A stretch of 64,000 nucleotides of DNA from Coix lacryma-jobi var. lacryma-jobi (GCA_009763385.1 CM019826.1:62125790-62189789); one strand, 5' to 3'; shown: positions 22,089 to 33,825, counted from the stretch's first letter. A program made the numbers and translations. Notes: a model not told the origin generated them from the letters alone.

Positions 22089-23318
22089 GTGTTCATCGAC
22101 TATTTCAAAGAACATAAACTACCGAGTGACAAAACTGCCGCTGAGCAAGTCACCAGACGTAGCAAAAACTATGTCTTAGTCGGGGACAGGCTATATAGAC
22201 GCGGAGCTTCATCAGGAGTCCTCCTCAAGTGCATTTCACCAGAAGAAGGTCAGGAAATCCTAAATGAAGTCCACTCAGGGTGCTGTGGTAATCACGCAGC
22301 TTCAAGGACACTAGTCGAAAAAATCTTCAGGTCAGGATACTACTGGCCCTCAGTCCTAAAGGACGTAGAAGACTTAGTCCGTCGCTGTCAATCATGCCAG
22401 TTCTTTGCCAAGCAGCAGCATGTACCTGCACATGAATTGATCTGTATTCCCCCATCATGGCCCTTCTCATGCTGGGGACTCGATATGGTGGGTCCCCTCA
22501 AGCGTGCCCCAGGCGGATTCGAATACATCTACGTCGCAATCGACAAGTTCACAAAGTGGATCGAGTACATGCCCTTGGTCAAGTTCAATGCCTCTAAATC
22601 AGTGCAGTTCATGCAGAGCATCTTTCACCGCTTCGGGATGCCGCACAGAATCATCACCGACTTGGGTCTCCTTTCACAGCTACTGAATTCAAGTCATGGG
22701 CCAGCAACTGCGGAATCAAGATAGACTATGCATCAGTGGCTCATCCACAGTCTAACGGCCAAGTTGAACGAGCAAACGCCCTGATTCTCGCGGGATTGAA
22801 ACCAAGACTTTTTGACCTCTTAAAAGATCACGGGGGAAAGTGGGTCGAAGAACTGCCTAAAGTAGTCTGGGGACTGCGGACACAACGAAGTTGGGCAACA
22901 GGCCCAACACCTTTCTTCTTGGTATATGGCACTGAAGCAATCCTTCCAGCCGACTTAATCTGGAACGCCCCACGGACAGAGCACTATAACGAAGGCGAAG
23001 CTGATGACACCAGGCGGGTTAGAAGTCGACAGCCTCGAAAAAGCCCGATTAACCGTGCTCTTTCAGTCAGCAAGGTACCTTCAAGGGATGAGGCGCTACT
23101 ACGACAAGAACGTCCATCACCGCACTTTTCAAGTAGGCTACTTGGTCCTGAAGAAAATCCAGAATACTACAGGGCGGCACAAGCTTATGAGTCCTTGGGA
23201 AGGCCCCTATGTTGTATCCAAAGTAACAAGACCCGGGTCCTTTGAGCTAGTCACTGAAGATGGATCTCCATTGCCAAATTCATGGAATATTGAGCACTTG
23301 AAGAAATTCCATACTTAA
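22089..23318 (+). pseudogene. Element D integrase
   Basis: An HHCC zinc domain with histidines near 22271 and 22290 and the CQSC pair near 22388 precedes the DDE core. The catalytic residues are the aspartate in LDMVGP (near 22480), the aspartate in ITDLG (near 22660) and the glutamate in QVERAN (near 22760). A frameshift near 22670 and another near 23000 split the frame. The C-terminal part ends at TAA near 23316. I see no chromodomain, as expected for Tat. Confidence 0.88.
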
Positions 23319-24114
23319 GGACTACGCTACAATTTCGACTCAGGGCAATTGTATTTATTAGTCGGATAATAATAAAGTTTGGAGTTCATCAAAAACAAGA
23401 ACTTTGCAAATTATCCAGGCTTTTTTCCTACACCTCTTTTTGACTATTCAGTCATATAAAAGCCTTTGCAACAGCAGGGCTCGCCACCGACTACTATTAC
23501 TCGGATGGATTAGTTCAGCGGTAACCATACTTGAGTTACGAGCCTCGAGCTCAATACAACTCACAAGGTAGTACGGCTTAATACCCGGCTATCAGCCTAT
23601 AGCGAATATGGAATCCACTATAGTGGGGACTAGTTCCTATAAGGCGTAACAAGGCGGGACAGTACCCATCTTGTTACATACCTCCTGGACAGAGGTCCAC
23701 CCAACTTCGCACCTAAGCTGCGATCCCAAAGAGGATACGATCCACCCAAAAGGAACCAACGTTACGGTCCTTCAAGAGGTGCCTGATCGGAATTATCCCT
23801 TGAACAAGGGTACTAAGAGTAGTACCCGGGTAGGACTACGTTCTCTACACAATCACTAGAGAAACAAAGTCATATGACCCACACCAAAGTGCTAAGAAAG
23901 CACTCGGATAGACTCGTCTAATTAGACGCCTAGTCATACATCCACATTAAATCAACCCATCTGCCGCAGAAATTTCCCGCAACATGGAGTTGATCACATA
24001 TGAAGTGAGATTTAGATTTAGAAGTAACCATTATCTTTGATACATCATAATAATTGTTTTCAGGAGATACAAGTTGCAAAAACTGAGTCTAAACTATTCC
24101 ACAAGATCTAAGAT
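23319..24114 (+). other. Element D: untranslated stretch between integrase and the antisense gene
   Basis: About 800 bp without a supported gene on either strand. It contains local palindromes such as CCACTATAGTGG (near 23615). It would form the 3' end of the antisense transcript. Confidence 0.6.
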
Positions 24115-24571
24115 CTACGAGTACTCCTCCGCAGCAGTCTTCACCTCCTCTTGCATCGCCACAAGGTCCTCATCGCCTTTACCTTCAGGGAGGGTCATCA
24201 GAGCGGACAGATCGAAGGACGGCAGATGTAGCCGCAGCGTTGCCATCAGACCCTGCACCACGGAGATCGACATATCTTTAATGTATTGAGCCAGCCGCCC
24301 GGGTGCAACCTTGGCTCGCTCAATCAAAGTCTCCTCGACTCCTGCTGGCGCCGGAATCATGTTGAGAAGGGGCTCGACAGGTTGCTCTAAAGCCTTCAGG
24401 GAATCTTGCGACTCCTTCGTAGACTTCAAAGCCTGCAGAAGGTCCCGGTCAGCACCCTCATGCATCAATTTGGCTTCCTAAAGAGTATTTTGCGCATTAA
24501 CAAATACCTCCTCAAGTTCCGCCTCCTTCGGTTGAACGCGTTCTGCCATCCCGAAGCTAGCTTATTTGCAT

Positions 24572-24650
24572 CTGCATAAGTATCAGTCGGTTATCACATA
24601 ATCAGATTGACGCTATGGAATCAATTGACATGGAAAACTACAAAGTTTAC
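24572..24650 (-). other. Intron 5 of the antisense gene
   Basis: 79 bp. Donor TTGAAG|GTAAAC, acceptor ACTTATGCAG. The next exon carries one frameshift before its long open part ending at 24115. Confidence 0.55.
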
Positions 24651-24914
24651 CTTCAAGCTGCTTTTTGGAAAGTTTCCTCAGCTCCTTCATCTTCTGCTCC
24701 ATGGAAGAAGCCTTGGCTATCAGCCCAACCTCACGATCGTTAGCAGCATCACGATCCGCTACCACTTCCTTGAGGTTGCTTTGAAGTTCATTAATGCGGT
24801 TATGAAGGACCTGGGTGGCAACCTTTTGACTAATCTGATCCTGGGCAATATAGTCCCGGAGCTCTTGATTCTCACGGGACATCTCCTGGCGAATCCGGGT
24901 AACCTGGTCCTTAA

Positions 24915-25000
24915 CTTGCAGTCCAAGGACTATAGCACAGTAATATTGTGAGTACTCGGATGAGTTTATAGCACAAAACGAAGAGACTTAAGAATCGTAC
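24915..25000 (-). other. Intron 4 of the antisense gene
   Basis: 86 bp. Donor TTGAG|GTACGA, acceptor GACTGCAAG. The following exon encodes a glutamine- and lysine-rich helical segment. Confidence 0.55.
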
Positions 25001-25485
25001 CTCAACAAACTAGAGAAGAGCCTCAACAGGAGCCTTCACTTGCTCACTAAACTCCTTCAGCCGGGTAAGGTCCTGGTTATACCCAGACACGTCAAGAGTC
25101 GCTCCTTGGCGCAAGGACTCGGGCGCATCTAAAGATCCTCCCGGTTGATGAGATGAAGCCTCGGCATGAATGTCCGTCAGGACCATGTCCAGAGTACGTT
25201 CGTCCGGCTGTCGTGTACGAAAAAACCAATCATTCCACACTCGGTCAAACTCCAACTGAGCAGGAGAACGAAAGATTGAGAACGGCCAACCAACCTGAGG
25301 CAATGGGAGAGCATCTGCATCAGGAGCCACATCGGCCTGAGACTTAGATGGAGAGGAGCCAGGCAGCGGATCTACCTGACTAAAGATGGCGGCACGCTGG
25401 AGCCATCCCTGGCCAGCGCTCCGACTCCTCTACCGCCTGAGGGTCAGGAACGACACTCGAGGTCGTTGCACCTGGTTTTGCTTTC

Positions 25486-25628
25486 CTACAAGCAGACAAG
25501 TATTCATGTCAGTATCAGAAATCTGTGAACACTCTACGAAAGCTGAGTACTTACTTCACGAGCTTTAGTGGTTTCGGCATCTTCAAGAGCGGCTTTAGTG
25601 TTTTCGGCATCTTCAAGAGAGTACTTAC
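25486..25628 (-). other. Intron 3 of the antisense gene, with a duplicated donor
   Basis: 143 bp. Donor GTGAA|GTAAGT, acceptor CTGCTTGTAG. The donor lies inside a small tandem duplication, so a second identical donor occurs at 25554. Splicing from the first donor keeps the frame. Confidence 0.6.
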
Positions 25629-25650
25629 TTCACGAGCTTTAGAGGTTCTT
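25552..25650. repeat. Small tandem duplication carrying a splice donor
   Basis: A block of about 30 bp with GGCATCTTCAAGAG is repeated, and the ACTTACTTCACGAGCTTTAG segment occurs on both sides of it. On the minus strand this repeats the GTGAAGTAAGTACT donor. Confidence 0.7.
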
Positions 25651-25692
25651 CAGACACCACGCTGCTTGAAGTCCCTTGGGTCGTCCCAGCAT

Positions 25693-25768
25693 CTGATACA
25701 ATGACATATATAAGACAAGAGATCATCAACACTCAAAAGGATTACAAAGTACTCGGGTTTTCCCTTAC
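25693..25768 (-). other. Intron 2 of the antisense gene
   Basis: 76 bp. Donor CTCCTG|GTAAGG, acceptor CATTGTATCAG. Splicing keeps the reading frame (glycine codon becomes aspartate, then alanine-glycine-threonine). Confidence 0.7.
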
Positions 25769-26102
25769 CAGGAGCACCCGGATTATAGTGCTTATCAGAC
25801 AACTCTTGTGATAAAACAATTTTTCGACAAACACAGCGATTACCGGTGCGAGCCTTCTTAAGGATGGGTCCTCTGACTTCTGGCTTTGGAGTCGGCGACC
25901 TCTTCCGGCTACCTTCAGCCTCCGGGTCTATAAGCATGACATCCAAGTCAGTTGAATCTGTGTCTAGCCAGTCAAGATCTTCAGGGGAGCTTGGTTTATT
26001 GGGAAGATCCTCACTTCGGATAGGACCTTCCAAAACTATGCCTCCACCTTGTTCAGTCGCCGGAGGAAGGGGAGGACAATCATTGTCATCTCTCCCCTGG
26101 CC

Positions 26103-26181
26103 CTACAGGAAAAAGAGCATTTAGTCAGGTCAGAAGGATATCTATCCAGAACCTCGACGACATGACAAATTAATTTCTCAC
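26103..26181 (-). other. Intron 1 of the antisense gene
   Basis: 79 bp. Donor CTCAG|GTGAG and acceptor TTTTTCCTGTAG, with a CTGACTAA branch-like site just before the pyrimidine tract. Joining as drawn is off by one base from the next frame in this copy. Confidence 0.7.
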
Positions 26182-27236
26182 CTGAGGAGGGAGGGTTAAT
26201 AGCGGAGAATGTCGTCATCACTGGAGCTAAGTGCTCACGGCTCTTAAGCAGTCGGTTCACTCTCCATAGGACTTCGCAGTCTGCCAACTGCTCGACAGCG
26301 TGGCGACCCGGGTCATCCTTACCCAGGTACTCAAAGCCAAAATTGGCTCGCTGTTGTAGAGGATGGATGCGTCGCACAACAAAATCTTGGACGACAGAGT
26401 ATCCAGTCAGGCCATCGAGCTTTAATGCCTCTATAGAATCAATAAGAGGTCGGATAGCCTCTAATCTATCAGCAGGGATCTTTTCTTTCCATTCACTACA
26501 CTTCTGCGGCGGCCATCCATCGTGACGACAAAGAGCTGGCGGTGGGTTACCCATGTAGAACCACCCGGCAGCCCAGTCTTTTACAGAATCTGACAACTCG
26601 ACAGTTATATATTGACTAGCTACTTCTAATCTAACCTGGAGGCTAGCCCCTCCGACTACTTCGACGTGAATATCACTAGGTTGACACTTAAACTAGAAGA
26701 AGTAGCGGAAAAGGGTAAAATTGGGACAAATTCCCAGGAAAGCCTCACAGAGATGAGTGAAGATTGCAATATGAAGAACTGCATTGGGAGTAATATGGTT
26801 CAGAGTCAAACCATAGTAATGCAGCAAGCCATGAAGGAAATCAGAAGCAGGAAGCCCCAATCCCCGTTCCACGAAGGATTTGAACATCACAATTTCTGTG
26901 GTGTTGGGAGCAGGAGCGCGGTGATCAGTGGGTACCCTCCATCCATCAAGAGGTTGTGCCCGTAGCAATCCTTGCTGCGCCAGGAACGCCAGTTCCGACA
27001 CAATGGTGTCCGGTTTTTTCCAGGCAAGAACGTCAGTTGGAGGATTCGGGTGCTTTGGCTTTCCGGTGGTGGTGATCCTAGGCTTCTTCTTATCCGCAGC
27101 AGACTGTCTCTTCGGACCCATGTTGGTGACGAGTGATTTTCTACGCATCAACTGAGGAATTGGCTAAGGGATTTCTAGCTCTGAAGGCAATGGCTTAATG
27201 AAAGTGTGAAGAAAAAACAAGCTTGGTGGTGGCGAC

Positions 27237-27244
27237 TTATTATA
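27237..27244 (-). promoter_or_regulatory. TATA-like box of the antisense gene
   Basis: TATAATAA on the minus strand, about 90 bp before the ATG at 27148. At normal spacing this would give a 5' UTR of roughly 60 nt. It suggests the antisense gene has its own promoter, not dependent on an LTR. Confidence 0.45.
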
Positions 27245-28689
27245 GATCTGTTTTGTTAACCGTTCATCTTTCTTAAACGGCGTTGCGGAATCGTCTAAAA
27301 CCCTAACGACTGGGAGTACGTGTCAGACGGCGTCAGAGACAGCGAACAGGAATACAATAAACAGACAAGTTTCTTTTTTTCATAAGATACATTTAGTACT
27401 CGGAGAACAGAAAGAGGACTCGGAAATCATTCCAAGTACCCGGATATTCATTATTATTACTCGAAGTTACAACAGAGATACATGGCAGCATCTTGAGATA
27501 CAGCAATTACCAGCACAAGTACAATCAGGATGTAAAAACCCTACTCTAGTGTAATCAAGGTACAGAGCCTTGATGCCTATTGCACCAAGGACAGGGTTCA
27601 GTGAGACGTAGTAAAGTAGACACAGAACCTTGGGTAGACACTATCTTTTCAGTGCATCCCAAGGTGGATCTTAGGCGCTACCCCGTACTCAAGGAACTCC
27701 GGGCAAGGCCATCACCCTCGGCACCCTTTTGACAACCTGTGACTCCGAGGTTATCTACGAGTGGTAGTCACAAGAGTTCTTCTAGGCGCACCTCTGTATC
27801 CCTCTGCTCGCGACCACTTGGAAACCACCCTGACGGATGGTCCCTTCACAAGAGTTCTTCTGGGCACCTCATCTAGTTTACAGAAGGAAGACACCCGGGG
27901 GCTCGACCATCTCTGTTATCACTACTATAAAACTCATGGGACTAAGCGAGGTTTTACAATCCTATGGGATATGAACTCCTTGCTTCCCAGGCAGGGTATT
28001 TATAGGCGGATTCTTCTCGGTCTATGGACGTGATTCATCAACAACACTGACCGCTGGAGCAATAATTCAGCCAATGTACTATGGTGCATGTGAAGCTCAG
28101 TACTGATAAAAGAGGTGTTTCCCGCACGCACTTCAAGACAAAGACGACAAAGTTTGCAGTTGCAGAAAATGACAAACATCATTATTATAGATAGCTGGAA
28201 CAGTCACAGGTCAATTATTGCTGACCTCATGGTAATTTTTATTCAGTGGGGGGTGATACGAAGTGGTGGATACGAGATGTTTGTGAAAACATTACCCACC
28301 TGAAGCTGAATATTTATTACTCGGACGGTTTAAGCAACGAATTGGTGCCATGTTCCGACTTTCATTTTTCTTGAATAGATTATTTAATCATAGTTCCTAA
28401 AGATCCCAAGTGCCGACTACTAAGGTACTCGGAACTCAGACTCGGGGCCTGCAGGGTATAATCTATAATGAAAATGTTTTTTCTTATACGAGAATTACTC
28501 GGAAAGGCTCAAAAGATCCTCAAAGTCATTATAATAACAAGAGGCTCAGGGGCTACACCATATGGGTGCACTTTTCAGAAAAAGTGCACGCCATGGAAGT
28601 TCTTTACCTATGGAGCACTTCAAGATTTCTCAAGATATTACTCAGAGATTCTCAAAGAGAGACCAGAAGATAATGATCTGAGAAAAATG
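27245..28689 (+). other. Element D 3' untranslated region upstream of the antisense gene
   Basis: About 1.45 kb with no convincing gene. It contains a repeated ACAAGAGTTCTTCT block (near 27767 and 27847) and several CTCGGA-rich stretches. Presumably it holds regulatory sequence for the antisense gene. Confidence 0.55.
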
Positions 28690-28704
28690 AAGAGCTCGGG
28701 GGCT
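28690..28704 (+). other. Element D polypurine tract
   Basis: GAAGAGCTCGGGGGCT directly before the 3' LTR start at 28705. Mostly purines with a G run, as in related gypsy elements. Confidence 0.6.
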
Positions 28705-29138
28705 TCACGGACCAGGATGTCGAGATATCATCAGAAGATGATCCGTCCGACTAATCCCGGACGGCATGAGAGATCCGAAGACTTGATATAAAGCGTACTT
28801 GGATTAGGACTCTCACTGTAACTTAGTCGAGTTCTTAAAGGAAGTCTTGTGTAATTAGAATAGGACTCCTCTGTTGTAACCGACTAGGACTCAGTCTGTG
28901 CAATGCTTCACCCGGATATATAAGGGGAAGCAGGCGTGGGCTTAGATCATCGAACATTGAATCATAATCATACACAAGGCACAACACCGCACTGGATGTA
29001 AGGTGTGACGCTACTTAGCGGCCTGAACCAGTATAAATCGCTGTCCCTGTGTACTCGCCGAGTTCTACGAACGCCGATCCCCACCGAACAAATCGTCTGT
29101 GACCCTCAAGACGAGTTGTCGGTTAACAAACACCGACA
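28705..29138 (+). repeat. Element D 3' LTR
   Basis: 434 bp, equal in length to the 5' LTR. The first bases read TCACGGACCAGG against TGATAGACCAGG in the 5' copy, so the terminal TG has become TC here. TATATAA at 28917-28923. Confidence 0.9.
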
Positions 29139-29143
29139 GGACA
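29139..29143. other. Right target site duplication of element D (GGACA)
   Basis: Pairs with GGATG at 5196-5200 through an ancestral GGACG. Confidence 0.7.
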
Positions 29144-29361
29144 TGCCGTGCCGCGGACCGGGAGCGGTGAAGGGCGGACGTGGAGCTTGGACCGACGGAC
29201 CGGGAGACCTGAGGACCAGCTGTGGTAGCTGGCATGGCGTGGCGTCGACAAGTGAGAGTACATGGGATGTGCGGTGCATCGGCCGAGTCAGGAGGGAGGT
29301 GATGGCGTCGTGACACTTGTCGGGAGGCCGAGAAGGATGGCGAATGCACTGTGCCTGGCAT
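29144..29361 (+). repeat. Element A 3' LTR, second segment
   Basis: Continues the LTR broken at 5200. TGCCGTGCCG and the following GGACC...GGCGGACGTG block align with 51600-51640 in element C. Cut at 29361 by element E, whose left TSD GGCAT is 29357-29361. Confidence 0.85.
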
Positions 29362-32300
29362 TGTAACACCCTAGGTGTTAAGCATTCCTTAACCGGCATA
29401 ATTGCCATGGCATAAGCATAGCATCTCATCATTTCATATGCATATGGTTGAAGTGCTTGAGTCCTGTTTGGTCTCTAGTGTAACCTTGTTATGCTTTCTG
29501 TTTCTGACCAAGTGCCTTATACAAAGTTGTAGATCTTGTTGAAAGGAACAACTTTGCTTTTTTAAAGCACTTTCTCAGAAAAGGCTTGTTAATTTATGAT
29601 TTCTTGCATTAGAAAAATGCTTTAGCACTAAATTTCTTTTAAACAACAGAATTTAGACTTGAGCCTTAAAGATGACTTGTTCCTTACAAAATTCGAGCAA
29701 CTTTGCTTTTAGGACCTTTTCTTAGTTCGGCTTGGTTTGGAAGTTATGGAGCATCAAAGTTTGTAACCAAACTTCATTAGTTTATATCCTAATGGGCCCG
29801 GCCTACCTTGTCAGTCTCTCCTTCTCTTCCCGCGCGCGCGCCGCTCCCTCCGCGCCGGCAAAAGCCGTCTCTCGCCACCGCGAGGACCGCCGCGCTGGCC
29901 GGCCAAACCACCGACTTCGCCGCCCGTGGTTTGCGCCCAAGCTCGCCACGTCGCCCTGGAGCTCGGTGCATGCTCGCCGCGTTGTGGAGCGCGCGACGCC
30001 TGACGCCGCCGCGTCCGGTCGGAGTTCCCCCGACGGAACCGGCCAGGTGCAATGCACCTAGCGCTTCATTCTTTTGCCTCGTCGCTCCGCCCCGTGCTCG
30101 CAACCAGAAGAGCATTCCATCGCTCGCTCCTCTCCCTCGCTCCACTCCACTCCATCTTCACCAGAGCTCCGCGCCGCCGCCGCCCGCCGAACCTCGGCGA
30201 GCGATTATTACCGCTCCACCGCCTCACCACCGTTCGATTCCTCCCGCCAGTTTCTCCGCCTTGACCTCTCTTTTCCCGGCAAGGGTTGGTTTCTTCACTC
30301 TCTCTCTCTAGCCGCCGGAACAGCGGACGCATCCGCAAGCTTCCGCCCATGGCCGCCACCGTGACCTTCACGTGGACCGGTCATCTCCGGCCAAGCTACC
30401 CTAAGCTGAGCCATGTTCTAGTCTTCTCTACCGCCGTAGTAGCTTAGAGTCAGATGGAGGACCTCTCTCGTCCCCTGAGTTCGCCGGACCACGGGCCAGT
30501 CGCGTCGTTGTCCGCCATGGGCCGCTGCCGTGCATCACTCCGGGCAATGCTGGGGATGCCGAAGCCTGAGAGTTGCTCCAATAGGCCGCTTATGACTTGC
30601 TTGGGCTAGTGTAGTCTCGCCGAGAGTCGCAAGCCCGCGGGAAGAGTTTCCGCCGCTGAGTCGCAGAACCGCCGCTCCGCCATGGCCGCCGTCGAGCTTG
30701 CTCCGGGTATCCCTCTGGCTTAGCGAGCCGGTTAGTCTGTTCGCCTCGCAAACCGCACCCAGTGATGGTCTCGGGTCACCGGAAGCGTCGCCGTCGATGA
30801 GCTAGGGCCGGTCAACGACCACGGCGCAAAACTCCGCCGTTGACCGCTGACCTAGTCTCGCCTAGTCGCGCTTGGTCGTCTGACCAGTGAGCCGCCGACG
30901 AGTCGCGAAGAAGAAGAGTGTGAGAGAGAAAAAGGGGGAAAATCGGGTTGCCGTAGGCCTCGGTAAGCCGGGCGTGCCGAGCGTCTGCCTCGAGCCTCGG
31001 CTAAGTCGCCGAGCCTCGGCTGAGTGAGTTAGCCTCGGCCGAGTCGGTTAGTTGTGGAGAGCGTTGTGCGTGAGCCTCGACCGAGTCGGAACTGAGTGTC
31101 TGAGCCTCGGCCGAGTCGGTCGAGTGTGTCTGAGCCTCGGCTGGGTTAAGCCGGGTGTGCCGAAGCCTTGTCTGGTGCCTCGGCCGAATCGCGTTGGATG
31201 TGCCGAGCGTTGTCTTGTGCCTCGGCCGAATTCAAGTAGGGTGTCCGTAGCGTATAGGATTGAGTTTTCTTTTAATTGTTTTTGCAGAATTTGTGTAATG
31301 GCTTCAAAAATTCATACAAGGCTCATTTTAAGTCCAAATCCTGTGAAACAAATTTTGTTAGGTCAAGCATGTTAGATCTATCAGTAAAACTGTTGAATGC
31401 ATTCTGGGTGATATTTTTTATGTGTAGATTTATTTAAATTAGAAAAATGCTGATAACTTGGAAAATGCATAACTAATTATGTATAAGTCAGAAAAATATG
31501 ATTCCAGTTTTGGTTAGGTTTGTATGGATACATAGTTTCAGGGAAAAATATAATAAAGGTTGTTCTGTGAAATATTTAGCAGTAGCTTTTAAAATGGTTA
31601 AATGTTTTTTCCTTGTTTATTTTGTAGTAATTAGAATATGAGGGATATGAACCTGAGAATTTTTGCACACTGCTCTTTTGCTAGGAAGTTCAGTAGAAAA
31701 ATGAGAAATCTGTTGTTTGACACTTTTAAATATGATTGTAGTTCAAGCACCTTTTCATGTTAGAATTTGTCTTTTTCATAGATAATGGAGTTTAAGTCCA
31801 AATGGGATGAAATTTGGACCAGGGCTAGATTACATATTGTTAACTTCCTAATTTAATTCTGTAGATTTTTCTGAAGCTATCTAGAATGGGTTGCTGTTAT
31901 AGGCTAGTTTAATTAGATTTATTTCAGCAAGTAATTAGAGGGTAATAACTCATTAAGTAAACTTTGATGTGGTGACAACATAGCTTAATCAGTTGACTAT
32001 GATAGGTTAAGTGATTAGGATGATGTCGACTACCTTGCTGAAGCGACTGTAGTAGATGACATGTGCTTATCTCCTGATTGTTGTCGATCATGTGCATCAC
32101 ATATGCATTCTATGTGCATTCATCCTATTCATGCACTTTATGCATCGTGCAGGATCGATAGTGGAAGTTCAGGATCTGTCACCCGAGGAGCCCAGTCCGG
32201 AGGAGAGTCTGAACGCGGAAGCCGGAGGGACCGACGCCGACGAGCTAACAGAGTGCCGCGACCACCGTCCGTCGGACTTTGAAAAGGCAAGCCCCGGAGC

Positions 32301-33825
32301 ATTCTAACTCCTACGGTTTGCAAATGCTTTACAATTAACCTGATGATGGATGTTGCATTAGGTTATAGGATTGATTGCTACCGTTGATGCATTATTACTT
32401 ATCCTTGACCACCTGCAATATATCTTGATATCCCTGTTTAGGTCTAGGCTCGTTAAATGCTTAGCCCTGCTTAGATCGTTAAAAGTAGGGTGATTTCCTG
32501 TCTCCCGCAATAGGTGGATACCGATCATGTTTAGCCTGTGCTATCATGAGATAACCATGTGATAATTAATCTGAGACGGAGGCGGGATGTAAGAGCAGCA
32601 GAACATGGGTTCTGTGTGCTAGTAGTCTCCCGTCTGTGTCGCCTAGGACCCGTTCGGGAATATAACTTCAGTCAAATGGAACGCGTCGATCACTTAACGG
32701 AGTAGTCTGAGTACCTCCCCGCGAAGCCGAGTAAGGTTATTCGAGCCGGTGATGGAGATGTTGATGCCTAACACCCAGGGCCTCAGCTGTACCGTGGGCA
32801 ACTATTCTGATCGACCTGGCATGGTCCGAGGGCAGGCTGGGCCTGATCGACCCTGGCTGACCATGGGCAGTTATAGATTGAGCGACCTGGCACTGAGATA
32901 ACCCCCGGTGTAAGGGCCCATGGCCGTCCCGCGCATTGTGTTCTCGAATCTCCTGACTGGTAGCTTACGACTGCCGTAGCCGGAATGTGCCGGGAGTGTG
33001 AGACATTTTTATCCCCAGCTGGTAGGAATCGATTATAATCGCCATCGCTCCTGGACAGTGAGCAGTTGACTTTAGATTATCTCCCGTAAACTTATGGAAC
33101 TAAAATGGTTATGGAAATCTGAAAGGCTATTGATGAAATAGTCACTCTTGATTGATTAATTAGTAAGTGCTTGTTTAGTACAGGTGCAAATCTAGTAAGG
33201 TAGAGTTAATGACTATAAAAGCAATTGCCAACATCTGAAACTGAGTTTTATTACTAAAACTTTCATGCAAAGGAGTATGTACAGCCAACCCCACTTATAT
33301 AGCCTACATAATCCTTGGTGTCTCATTATTCTGGTTTTGACGGGTAAGTCTAGCTGAGTACCTTCTTGTACTCAGGGTTTATTTCCCTTGTTGTTGCAGA
33401 TGGTCAGTGCTTTTATGGTTACTGCGAGAACTGCTTGTACCCGGTAACAGGTGATGTCTAGACCAAGGGCATGGTCAACACTTATCTTATCTGTTGCTTT
33501 TGTGGACCCGGTCAACTGATGGCACCGTATTTATGAACAATCCAAACTTATGTTTTAAAGACTATGTTGCTTCCGCTACTACTATCAAATTATGGTTTGT
33601 AATATTATTTCGTACTCGATGTAATTTGAACTTTATGCAACTGTGATGTAACCCGTGAGCATGTTCGTGGAACAAGTACGATCTTGGCTGGATGTTGTTG
33701 AATGATTTGAAATCCTTCGAGATTTCTGGACTACCGGGTTTGTACAAGCTTAAGTACTCGATGATTTCTGCGAGAGCGGAGGTTCCCAGTGCTTAATCTG
33801 GTGCAAATTGGTCGGTTCTGTTACA
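29362..33825 (+). repeat. Element E 5' LTR
   Basis: 4464 bp, TGTAACACCC to CTGTTACA. It has a gene-like build. An AT-rich start is followed by TTTATATCC and TGGGCCC near 29782, a GC- and CpG-rich stretch (about 29800-31240), then AT-rich sequence with strong splice-acceptor-like sites: TTTTTGCAG near 31287, GTGCAG near 32152 and TTGTTGCAG near 33399. It aligns with 40370-44814, with unusually many one-base indels. Confidence 0.92.
30950..31240 (+). repeat. GCCTCGGCCGAG repeat array in element E 5' LTR
   Basis: About nine irregular units of roughly 25-35 bp built on GCCTCGGCCGAGTCGG, whose core CTCGGCCGAG is a perfect 10-bp palindrome. Conserved at 41930-42215 in the 3' LTR. Confidence 0.85.

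Larger units (their letters stand above)
24115..27148 (-). pseudogene. Element D antisense gene (aORF), six exons, decayed
   Basis: A gene on the strand opposite to gag-pol, between integrase and the 3' LTR. ATG at 27148. Exons read 27148-26182, 26102-25769, 25692-25629, 25485-25001, 24914-24651 and 24571-24115, separated by five GT-AG introns. The N-terminal domain resembles the plant putative gypsy-type transposon (Transposase_28-like) domain, with a FVERGLGLP block near 26850. The middle is acidic and serine-rich (near 25950), and the C-terminal exons look like coiled coil (near 24660-24880). Damage: an in-frame TAG at 26693-26695, a one-base phase mismatch across the first intron, a TAG near 25011, and frameshifts in exons 4 and 6. 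Antisense ORFs in Tat elements are known; the function is not. Confidence 0.75.
5201..29138 (+). mobile_element. Element D: Tat-lineage gypsy retrotransposon (with copia B nested inside)
   Basis: Two LTRs of equal length (434 bp; 5201-5634 and 28705-29138) flank a PBS, leader, gag, protease, RT, RNase H, a second RNase H and integrase, then a long 3' part with an antisense gene and a polypurine tract. RT-RH-INT order is gypsy; two RNase H domains and an antisense gene between integrase and the 3' LTR are features I associate with the Tat lineage. Without element B the element is about 12.4 kb. The TSD is GGATG on the left and GGACA on the right, explained by one ancestral GGACG with a CpG decayed differently in each copy. 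Confidence 0.9.

Noticed and set aside
22504..22686. Serine-rich 60-codon frame
   Set aside because: Shadow within the integrase core of element D.
29808..30311. Proline/alanine/arginine-rich frame in the E LTR as a protein gene
   Set aside because: GC-rich sequence opens several frames on both strands here; the 3' LTR copy breaks the frame and no domain is seen. Kept only as a possible captured GC-rich segment.
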